Assembly (NCBI GenBank): GCA_016844545.1
Contig: JAENJC010000014.1
Coordinates: 1 to 11,848, forward strand
Source of the DNA: Deltaproteobacteria bacterium
GTDB taxonomy: Bacteria > Desulfobacterota > JAENJC01
DNA: 11,848 nucleotides
Direction: 5' to 3'
Every line of letters starts with the position of its first letter. Position 1 is the stretch's first letter. The notes beneath the pieces are model-generated. The model worked only from the letters and a program-made list of their open reading frames with translations. It was not told the origin of the DNA and ran no database searches. This document shows, piece after piece, positions 1 to 5,415 of this stretch. A program made the position numbers and the translations under genes.

Positions 1-114
1 GCCCTTTCCGCTCTTATGCCCAGGGGTGTGAAAAGAAACTTTACGACTCTGGGCAAGGCTCACAAGGGCATCGAAGAGCGGGGTCTTATATTGTCTATCG
101 TCTACTTCAATCAT
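1..114 (-). CDS. Orn/Lys/Arg decarboxylase (SpeA/YaaO-like), N-terminal fragment
   Basis: The first 38 codons of a gene that runs off the left edge. The visible protein begins MIEVDDRQYKTPLFDALVSL and ends with SFHTPGHKSGKG. The TPLFDAL stretch followed by F-H-x-PGHK-x-G is the hallmark start of the fold-type I, PLP-dependent Orn/Lys/Arg decarboxylase family in its short form without the N-terminal wing domain. Members decarboxylate arginine, lysine or ornithine to agmatine, cadaverine or putrescine in the cytoplasm. The PLP lysine and substrate residues lie outside the window, so the substrate cannot be read. The start is taken as ATG at 114; an in-frame TTG at 123 is possible. No good SD is visible, and the gene begins 32 bases after the preceding stop, so translation may be coupled. 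Position downstream of speD and speE supports a role making the amine acceptor for polyamine synthesis; arginine decarboxylase is the likeliest guess. Confidence 0.83.
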   Translation of the reverse strand, partial: MIEVDDRQYKTPLFDALVSLAQSRKVSFHTPGHKSGKG

Positions 115-146
115 ATATGTCAAATGAGAAAGGGGGGTTATCCTGT

Positions 147-533
147 TTAATATCCCTGCAAGGAGGAATGGTTCTCCGGGAAGGTCTCACCCGAAGCTAT
201 CAGGTCCCATATAAGAAACGCCATGACCTCCGGGGCAACAACCGTGTGTTTGTTGTTTGATTCTGCCATCCCGCTTCTAAGGGCCTTTCTCGCTTCCATG
301 CTTCCAGTGAGATCGAATATTACATCTACAGAATCGCCAAGCCGGACTAAATCCTGGATTCCCGGATAAATCTTTATGTTTTCTTTTTCGGCTATCTTGA
401 CTCCAGGAGCATCAGGCCTTACTTCTACAAGCCCAACGATTCTGGTCCGTTTGCCTTTCTGTTCGGTCATCTTTTTAAGGAATAAGCTGCCGACGCGTCC
501 AAGCCCTGCTATTGCTATCGTCACTTCGTTCAC
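147..533 (-). CDS. Small stand-alone Rossmann-fold NAD(P)-binding protein
   Basis: A 128-residue protein that is essentially one dinucleotide-binding domain. It has a beta-alpha-beta start with GLGRVG at residues 10-15, an acidic residue (E37) at the end of the second strand that usually favours NAD over NADP, and a DLTGS turn at 74-78 like the end of strand 4 in homoserine or aspartate dehydrogenases. The catalytic C-terminal domain of those enzymes is absent: the protein stops shortly after a VVAPEVM segment at 98-104. The start is GTG at 533, supported by AGGAG at 546-542 with an 8-base spacer. It sits between speE and an amino-acid decarboxylase gene in the same direction, so a link to polyamine or amino-acid metabolism is plausible. 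I do not recognise a named family; it could be a cofactor-binding regulator, a subunit, or a reduced dehydrogenase. No frameshift continuing the domain was noticed. Confidence 0.8.
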   Translation of the reverse strand: MNEVTIAIAGLGRVGSLFLKKMTEQKGKRTRIVGLVEVRPDAPGVKIAEKENIKIYPGIQDLVRLGDSVDVIFDLTGSMEARKALRSGMAESNNKHTVVAPEVMAFLIWDLIASGETFPENHSSLQGY

Positions 534-565
534 TGCGTCGGCTCCTATATGTAGCGTTATCTATT

Positions 566-668
566 TTACCCCACCCTCACACCATCCGGGTGCAAGAACC
601 TCTCCGAGGCCTTAATCCTCTATCGCTCCGGGTATAAATCACTGAGAGAGGGCGCGGGGATGGGGTAA
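566..668. repeat. Degenerate palindromic intergenic element between speE and the Rossmann gene
   Basis: The 160-base gap holds a perfect 8-base terminal inverted repeat, TTACCCCA at 566-573 and TGGGGTAA at 661-668. Nested inside it are CCTCTC at 599-604 and GAGAGG at 646-651. The C-rich left half (CCCCACCCTC) and G-rich right half resemble the element at 3521-3613, so this may be a decayed relative. It lies inside the presumed polyamine transcript and could affect its processing. Its identity as a genome-wide repeat is inferred. Confidence 0.45.
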
Positions 669-693
669 TCATGTTGAGTTTATTCTTTTTGAA

Positions 694-1617
694 TTATGCA
701 GTATAAGCAAACAGAGGTTCCGTGTCCCTGATGACCCTCTTCTGTTTTCTATTGGCCTCTCTGAGGTATTTAGGGATTCTGAATACCCCTTGGTGGGTAA
801 TCCCATCATAAAAATTGAGTTTTCCCTTAATCCTCTTGCTTATCCTTTTGTCAACCTCCTCTGCTGGAAGGTTAAGCGGGTCGACATTTTTTGATGCGAG
901 GGTAAACCCCCACGGACGGCCAAAGGATGGGATGTTTGCATAATAAGGGGAGACTACCGGAAATACCGTAGAGAGGGTGTTATTGACGGCAGTATAGTTT
1001 AAAAGGAAATTGGGAGATATGGTTCCTGTCTGCTGGGATATTATCCCGGCATCGGTAAGTCTCTCTGTTACGATATTGTAGAACTCCTGTGTATAGAGGA
1101 GATAGGCAGGCCCTTCCTCCACCGGTTCGGATATATCAATGATAATCACATCAAATTTCTCATTAGTATCTTCAAGGTACTTTCTTGCATCCATGTACCG
1201 GAGTTCGGCCCTTGGATCGTCAAAGGCACCCTGATGATACTCGGGAAGCAGCTCGCGGCATCTGTCAACGACCTCCTTGTCTATATCGACCATTACCGCC
1301 CTCTTGACAGTCTTATGCCTCAAAACCTCTCTGAGGGTCGCCCCTTCCCCACCACCTACGATAAATACGCTCTCGGGCTTAGGGTGTGTGAGCATGGCCG
1401 GATGGACCAGGGCCTCATGGTAAATAAACTCATCAACCTCGCTGGACTGCATCTTTCCGTCCAGGATAAGGCACTTGCCATAACTCCCGGTCTCGAGGAT
1501 CTCCATTGACTGGTATTCGGTTTTTCCTGAGTACAGGGTCTTCTTTATCCCGTGGATATGTCCCTCTTCAGGGCTGAGGTTATCAAAGAACCAATTGGAG
1601 TTGCGATGTGCCTTCAT
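694..1617 (-). CDS. speE: Polyamine aminopropyltransferase, ACL5/thermospermine-synthase-like
   Basis: A 307-residue enzyme that transfers the aminopropyl group of decarboxylated AdoMet to an amine, releasing methylthioadenosine. The N-terminal strand region (W9 to Q36, with GKTEYQ) leads into DGKMQSSEVDEFIYHEALVHP at about 53-73. The methyltransferase-like fold follows, with GGGEG at 88-92, DIDKEVVD at 111-118 and MDARKYL at 142-148. The catalytic-loop motif is DISEPVEEGPAYLLYTQEFY, starting at D161. DGKMQS, GGGEG (not GGGDG) and EGP-x-Y-x-LYT are traits I associate with plant ACL5 and related bacterial and archaeal enzymes rather than classical SpeE. The usual second Asp of the D-x-x-D-P loop is Glu164 here. 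ATG 1617 is used: it lies 35 bases inside speD, with only a weak AGAGG 12 bases upstream, so coupling to speD is likely. Conserved W9 excludes a much later start. The acceptor may be agmatine, putrescine or spermidine. Confidence 0.93.
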   Translation of the reverse strand: MKAHRNSNWFFDNLSPEEGHIHGIKKTLYSGKTEYQSMEILETGSYGKCLILDGKMQSSEVDEFIYHEALVHPAMLTHPKPESVFIVGGGEGATLREVLRHKTVKRAVMVDIDKEVVDRCRELLPEYHQGAFDDPRAELRYMDARKYLEDTNEKFDVIIIDISEPVEEGPAYLLYTQEFYNIVTERLTDAGIISQQTGTISPNFLLNYTAVNNTLSTVFPVVSPYYANIPSFGRPWGFTLASKNVDPLNLPAEEVDKRISKRIKGKLNFYDGITHQGVFRIPKYLREANRKQKRVIRDTEPLFAYTA

Positions 1618-2035
1618 ATGTGCGCGGAGCCTCTATTTTTTTGTTTTTTTCCTCGGTTACCTTATGCGGAAGCTTTCCGTTCTTAGTGGGGAGAATCCCC
1701 CTCTTCATCTCAACCATAGACGGGCTCTTGCATTTAAATCTTTCAATCAGGAAGTTGGCGGCCACTTCGGGCTTAATCAGGTCTCCGCAAGTAAATACAT
1801 CCACTGCAGCATAACCATACTCCGGCCATGTATGGATAGAAAGGTGTGACTCGGCAATAACCACCATGCCGCTGATGCCGAATGGACTGAATTCGTGAAA
1901 GGCGATCTCCACTATAGTTGCCTTTGCCTCCTGCGCCGCCGAAACCATAGCATTTCTCACCGTAGCAAGGTCGGCAAGAATTTTCTTGTCGCAGTCCTTC
2001 ATTTCCAGCAGTAAGTGTTTACCCAGTGCGTTCAC
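1583..2035 (-). CDS. speD: S-adenosylmethionine decarboxylase proenzyme
   Basis: A 150-residue class 1B AdoMet decarboxylase that makes decarboxylated AdoMet, the aminopropyl donor for SpeE. The proenzyme cuts itself between E62 and S63 (AESHLSIHTWPE, 61-72), turning Ser63 into the pyruvoyl group. His68 (processing) and Cys83 (catalytic acid, in FTCGD) sit at exactly the positions known in the Thermotoga maritima enzyme. The core ends near residue 125. A charged tail of about 25 residues, longer than in many homologues, is encoded in the stretch leading into and overlapping speE. The start is GTG at 2035, chosen because AGGAGG at 2048-2043 is 7 bases away. The ATG at 2039 is out of frame and closes after six codons. 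It is the first gene of the operon, behind a TATAAT promoter and a leader of about 120 bases. Confidence 0.96.
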   Translation of the reverse strand: MNALGKHLLLEMKDCDKKILADLATVRNAMVSAAQEAKATIVEIAFHEFSPFGISGMVVIAESHLSIHTWPEYGYAAVDVFTCGDLIKPEVAANFLIERFKCKSPSMVEMKRGILPTKNGKLPHKVTEEKNKKIEAPRTYEGTSQLQLVL

Positions 2036-2091
2036 CCATCTACCTCCTCTTCTTCTTTATATTTTCCCTGATGTCCTTGTCTATTGAGCTT

Positions 2092-2121
2092 TTACGACTC
2101 TTTTAAACAGGCAGGCCGCAT
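2092..2121 (-). CDS. Possible 9-codon upstream ORF in the speD leader
   Basis: ATG at 2121 opens a short frame, MRPACLKES, closed by TAA at 2094-2092. GAGGG at 2133-2129 lies 7 bases upstream, a believable SD. It falls inside the predicted speD leader. Short leader peptides before AdoMet decarboxylase genes are known in eukaryotes; a bacterial counterpart here is inference. It could be chance. Confidence 0.3.
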   Translation of the reverse strand: MRPACLKES

Positions 2122-2162
2122 GGATCAACCCTCGCTCGACCCTGTCTTCTTTTGATTGCAAA

Positions 2163-2190
2163 ATTATACAGTAGATTTCAGGGAATGCAA
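2163..2190 (-). promoter_or_regulatory. Predicted sigma70-type promoter for the polyamine operon
   Basis: On the minus strand a perfect TATAAT lies at 2168-2163, with a weak TTGCAT -35 box at 2190-2185 (16-base spacer). A/T-rich tracts upstream (about 2191-2222) could act as an UP element. The predicted start of transcription is near 2156, giving a leader of about 120 bases before speD. Confidence 0.55.
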
Positions 2191-2426
2191 GAAAAAAATG
2201 AGGCAAAAACAAACTTTTTTAGAATGATGTAAATCCTTTACAGACAATGCTTTGCTGTCAATTTAAACGGCAAATAAAACTATAGGTTAAAATGAATAAA
2301 CCCTCATCCCTTAAGGCTTTATACGACTGGCATTGCGGGAAAGGCTGAACCTGAGAGGGTATAAAAGGTATCGTTACAGGTGGTCTTTGCTTCAAAGTCC
2401 CGCACAGGTATCATCTACGAAATCCC
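2191..2426. other. Divergent spacer between speD and apbE promoters, no gene recognised
   Basis: No convincing gene. There is an A/T-rich block (2191-2290) with a minus-strand TTGACA at 2261-2256 but only a poor matching -10 box. An 18-codon frame at 2292-2348 has no SD and no recognisable content. The GAACCTGAGAGGG stretch around 2347-2359 loosely recalls thiamine-riboswitch words but lacks the rest of the aptamer. The first of three spaced GGTATC words is at 2367, the second at 2407. Confidence 0.5.
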
Positions 2427-2455
2427 TTGTCCTGAGAGCCACCATCTGGTATCAT
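2427..2455 (+). promoter_or_regulatory. Predicted promoter of apbE, giving a near-leaderless mRNA
   Basis: TTGTCC at 2427-2432 (4 of 6 to consensus) and TATCAT at 2450-2455 (5 of 6) are separated by exactly 17 bases. Transcription would start at about 2462-2463, that is, at the apbE ATG or one base before it. No SD is present upstream of the ATG, which agrees with leaderless translation. Confidence 0.5.
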
Positions 2456-2462
2456 CTTCTTC

Positions 2463-3488
2463 ATGCAAAAAACATCTAAGACTCAAAACATAGCCTTATT
2501 GGTTGCGGCTATTCTCCTCCTCTCAGCAGGAGTTTTTGTGTCTCGTATATTTAAGGAGACAAAACCTTTTCACCGTTCCGAGTACATCATGGGAACCATC
2601 TTTGACATCACCGCCGTGGGAGGGAGTGAAGAAGTTTTTGGAGAGGCTGCCACAAAGGCATTCAACGAGATAAAACGGATAGATGATTTAATGAGCCGCT
2701 ATAAAGAGGGGAGCGAGGTATCTCTCATCAATAAAAATGCAGGGATCGTCCCTGTAAAGGTGGGGCATGAGTTGGTAGAGGTATTGCAAGAGGCAAGGAC
2801 TATCTCAGAGTTCTCTGACGGGGCCTTTGACGTTACCATAGGACCGCTGACGAACCTATGGGGTTTTGATCTGGAGAAAAATGTCGTCCCTCCGAAAGAA
2901 AAAATTGAAGAGCTTAAGGGGCTTGTAAACTATAGAAAACTCAAGATAGATGAGGCGGCTTCAACTGTTTACCTGGAAGAGAAGGGGATGATGATAGACG
3001 TGGGAGGGATTGCCAAGGGTTATTCTCTTGCCAAGGCGATGAAGGTCTTTGAGGATGCGGGGATAAAGGATGTCATGATAAATGCCGGAGGGAATCTGAA
3101 TCTTAGAGGTGTTAAGAAAGGAAAGCCTTGGAGAATCGGAATACAGGACCCCAGGGATGAGAGCAAACTCATTGGGACAGTTAGGATTACAGATATCTCT
3201 GTTGCCACCTCAGGAGATTACCAGAGGTACTTTATACAAGACGGCGTCAGATACCATCACATCCTTGATCCAAAGACCGGTTTTCCAGCAAAGGGACTGA
3301 TTAGCGCGACGGTAATAGGAAGAGGCAAGACCTCGATGGATGGGTTGTCGTCAGCTATCTTTATCTTGGGCGCGGACAAAGGGGCCGCCCTCATGAAAAA
3401 AGCGGGAGTAGAAGGGATCATGCTGGCAGAGGACGGCAGGATAACCGTTTCGGAAGGCCTTAAGGAAAGGTTTCTACGCAAGCCGTAG
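2463..3488 (+). CDS. apbE: FAD:protein FMN transferase
   Basis: A 341-residue ApbE/Ftp-type flavin transferase. The family attaches FMN from FAD to Thr/Ser of target proteins such as RNF/NQR subunits and extracytoplasmic electron carriers. A hydrophobic segment at about 9-27 without a lipobox cysteine suggests an N-terminal anchor with the enzyme outside the inner membrane. Family motifs in order: MGTIFDI (43-49), DDLMSRY with SEVSLIN (74-90), DVTIGPL and LWGF (123-135), IDVGGIAKGY (178-187), INAGGNL (206-212), ATSGDYQRYF (248-257), HHILDPKTGFPA (265-276) and SMDGLSSAIFILG (291-303). In the last, D293 and S297 match the metal-binding D-x3-T/S pair. Length is normal for the family. No SD precedes ATG 2463; a promoter is placed for a leaderless transcript. 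It is a single-gene unit ending before a palindromic element. No flavinylation target is visible in the window. Confidence 0.95.
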   Translation: MQKTSKTQNIALLVAAILLLSAGVFVSRIFKETKPFHRSEYIMGTIFDITAVGGSEEVFGEAATKAFNEIKRIDDLMSRYKEGSEVSLINKNAGIVPVKVGHELVEVLQEARTISEFSDGAFDVTIGPLTNLWGFDLEKNVVPPKEKIEELKGLVNYRKLKIDEAASTVYLEEKGMMIDVGGIAKGYSLAKAMKVFEDAGIKDVMINAGGNLNLRGVKKGKPWRIGIQDPRDESKLIGTVRITDISVATSGDYQRYFIQDGVRYHHILDPKTGFPAKGLISATVIGRGKTSMDGLSSAIFILGADKGAALMKKAGVEGIMLAEDGRITVSEGLKERFLRKP

Positions 3489-3520
3489 AGCAATACTGTT
3501 TAGATAGGTGTTATTCGTTA

Positions 3521-3613
3521 GTTCACCCCCACCCTAACCCTCCCCCGTCAAGGGGAGGGAACTCTAATAAATCTCCCCTCCCCTGGCGGGAGGGGATTGA
3601 GGGGAGGGGGAAC
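3521..3613. repeat. GC-rich palindromic element (REP/MITE-like) with two hairpins
   Basis: The segment starts GTTCACCCCCACCC and ends GGGGAGGGGGAAC, an imperfect terminal inverted repeat. Inside are two perfect hairpins: CCCTCCCC 3538-3545 with GGGGAGGG 3552-3559 (6-base loop), and TCCCCTCCC 3574-3582 with GGGAGGGGA 3588-3596 (5-base loop). Each strand also carries four G-runs. Such elements are usually dispersed in many intergenic copies, but copy number cannot be seen here. It lies after apbE and may end or stabilise that transcript. Confidence 0.75.
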
Positions 3614-3707
3614 GTGTTATACGCCTAAGAGAAGAGCCTTGAGCCTCAGAGCGCCATTTGATAAGGCAGCCATTCCGACTTAATTATCTATCTATGCGCA
3701 TACCATC

Positions 3708-3736
3708 TTGAAACTAAATCTATTGTCCTGTATATT
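3708..3736 (+). promoter_or_regulatory. Predicted promoter of the metal ABC operon, giving a leaderless mRNA
   Basis: TTGAAA at 3708-3713 and TATATT at 3731-3736, each 5 of 6 to consensus, are spaced by exactly 17 bases. The expected transcription start (7 bases after the -10 box) is 3743, the A of the ATG. No SD is present. I saw no clear Zur, Fur or MntR palindrome. Confidence 0.6.
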
Positions 3737-3742
3737 CCCTTG

Positions 3743-4636
3743 ATGAATAACTTATCTAATAGCTCTTGCCGTTTATTACTATTTGCCCTCCTGCTCATAT
3801 TGACACCATATGACACAACTGCTGGGGAAAAAGTAAGGGTCGTAACTACTATTCCGACCCTTAAGGAGTTTGTGAGGCAGGTTGGGGGAGAAAGGGTCGA
3901 GGTTGTCAGTCTTTTGAAGGGAGGTGAAGACCTCCACACCTTTGATCCGAGGCCCAGTGACACAAGGGCGGTTTATAACGCAGAGGTACTCATCAAGATA
4001 GGGATAGGGCTTGACGAGTGGGCAGACAAGGTTGCAGCAGCATCAGGTAACAAGAAACTGATCATGATAGAAACCTCTAAGGGAGTAAACGTCATCTCCT
4101 CTCCAGGTGAAAACCCCTCTCATACCCACGGGAACCCTCATATCTGGCATGACCCTGAGAATGCAAAGATGATGGTGGAGAATATCTATCAGGCATTTGT
4201 CAAGGCATCGCCAGCTAATGCTGACTATTTTAAGGTCAGCAGGGATGCCTATATAGCCCGACTCACGGAACTGGATAAAGAGCTTGATGCAACTCTTTCG
4301 GATATAAAAGACAGGAGGGTGGTCACCTACCACCCGGGATGGGCATACCTTTTAAGGAGGTTCCAACTCCGGGATATGTTCAGCATAGAGAAGGCGCCTG
4401 GAAGGGAGCCCTCTGCAAGGGAGATAGCCAGGGGAATAGAGATTATCAGAAAGGAAAATATCAGACTTATCCTGGGAGAGCCTGAGGCGCCTAAAAAGGT
4501 GCTGGACATAATCTCCAAGGAATCCGGGGCCGTGGCAGTAAACCTTGCCCCTGAGATAGGAAGCCTCCCCCAGGCAACCGGGTATATAGAGATGATGCGG
4601 TATAATGTTAGGGAGATTGCGAAGGGGCTGAAGTGA
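3743..4636 (+). CDS. Zinc/manganese-type ABC transporter periplasmic binding protein (ZnuA/TroA family)
   Basis: A 297-residue cluster A-I (ZnuA/TroA/PsaA) solute-binding protein that captures a divalent metal in the periplasm for the adjacent importer. A signal peptide (RLLLFALLLILTP core, cleavage near TTAGEK, about residue 27) has no lipobox. Likely metal ligands are H65 (GEDLHTFDP), H133 (GNPHIWHDP), H197 (TYHPGW) and E271 (APEIG). A His as third ligand is typical of zinc members, whereas manganese members usually have Glu there. The His-rich loop found in many ZnuA proteins is reduced to SHTHGNPH. ATG 3743 is preferred over the in-frame TTG at 3740 because a well-formed promoter places +1 exactly at this ATG and there is no SD for either. 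The gene ends overlapping the ATPase gene (GTGA, if GTG 4633 is used). Zinc is favoured; other metals are possible. Confidence 0.92.
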   Translation: MNNLSNSSCRLLLFALLLILTPYDTTAGEKVRVVTTIPTLKEFVRQVGGERVEVVSLLKGGEDLHTFDPRPSDTRAVYNAEVLIKIGIGLDEWADKVAAASGNKKLIMIETSKGVNVISSPGENPSHTHGNPHIWHDPENAKMMVENIYQAFVKASPANADYFKVSRDAYIARLTELDKELDATLSDIKDRRVVTYHPGWAYLLRRFQLRDMFSIEKAPGREPSAREIARGIEIIRKENIRLILGEPEAPKKVLDIISKESGAVAVNLAPEIGSLPQATGYIEMMRYNVREIAKGLK

Positions 4637-5415
4637 CCATGGAACCTGTTATACAAATTAAAGGCCTGACCGTCTCTTACAACAGCGAGGTCGCCCTTCA
4701 GGATATAAATATGGAGATTTATAAGGGCGAGTTTGTAGGTATACTCGGGCCTAACGGCTCAGGGAAGACAACACTCCTTAAGGCAGTTCTGGGGTTAATA
4801 TCACCGGCGCAGGGAGAGATAAGACTATTCGGCGGCCCGGTTGACGCTGCTGCCAGGAAGAGGATGGGGTACGTCCCACAGAAAGGTTCAATAGACCTCA
4901 CCTTCCCCGTAAAGGTCTTTGATGCAGTAATGATGGGAAGATACCCTTTGATGGGACTTTTCAGGTATCCGTCCAGGTCAGACAGGATTCTTGTTGAGGA
5001 GGTATTAAAGGGAGTGGACGCCTGGCACCTCAGGGGCAAACCGATAGGAGAGCTTTCCGGAGGTGAGGCCCAGAGGGTGTGGATTGCTAGGGCGCTGGTG
5101 TCAAATCCCGAGATACTCCTCCTTGATGAACCGACCACGGGGCTTGATGTCATGTCCCAGGGGCAGATAATAGATCTTATTCATCGGATCCATGAGGGGA
5201 AAGGACTCACGGTCCTCTACGTCACCCATGAGGTAAATAATGTATCCTGTTATCTCGACAAGGTTGCGTACCTCAAGAAAACCCTGTATGCCTATGGTCA
5301 TCCAAACGATGTGATAAAGGTGGAGACCCTGAGGGAGGTGTATGCCGGCGAGGTTGAGGTGATCCAGGGAGTTGACAGGCCGTTGGTGGTAGTAGGAGAC
5401 CACTGCCATGTCTGA
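4633..5415 (+). CDS. Metal ABC transporter ATP-binding protein (ZnuC-like)
   Basis: A 260-residue ATPase that drives the metal importer. It has Walker A GPNGSGKT (39-46), Q-loop glutamine Q83 in VPQKG, ABC signature LSGGEAQR (141-148), Walker B ILLLDEP (161-167) with the catalytic Glu, D-loop TTGLD (168-172) and H-loop H199 (VTHE). The FPVKVFDAVMMGRYP stretch after the Q-loop is typical of ZnuC/MntB-type ATPases. The C-terminus ends with a short DHCHV. GTG 4633 overlaps the upstream stop as GTGA with AGGGG five bases before it; ATG 4639 is an equally possible start two codons later. The end overlaps the permease gene by 8 bases, so all three genes are translationally coupled. Confidence 0.95.
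   Translation: MTMEPVIQIKGLTVSYNSEVALQDINMEIYKGEFVGILGPNGSGKTTLLKAVLGLISPAQGEIRLFGGPVDAAARKRMGYVPQKGSIDLTFPVKVFDAVMMGRYPLMGLFRYPSRSDRILVEEVLKGVDAWHLRGKPIGELSGGEAQRVWIARALVSNPEILLLDEPTTGLDVMSQGQIIDLIHRIHEGKGLTVLYVTHEVNNVSCYLDKVAYLKKTLYAYGHPNDVIKVETLREVYAGEVEVIQGVDRPLVVVGDHCHV

Noticed and set aside
2020..2039. ATG 2039 as the speD start
   Set aside because: It is out of frame with speD, ends after six codons, and is only 3 bases from the SD. GTG 2035 fits.
2340..2365. Thiamine-pyrophosphate riboswitch before apbE
   Set aside because: The words AACCTGA and CTGAGA are present but overlap each other, are in the wrong order, and the other conserved aptamer stems are missing. The predicted promoter is also downstream.
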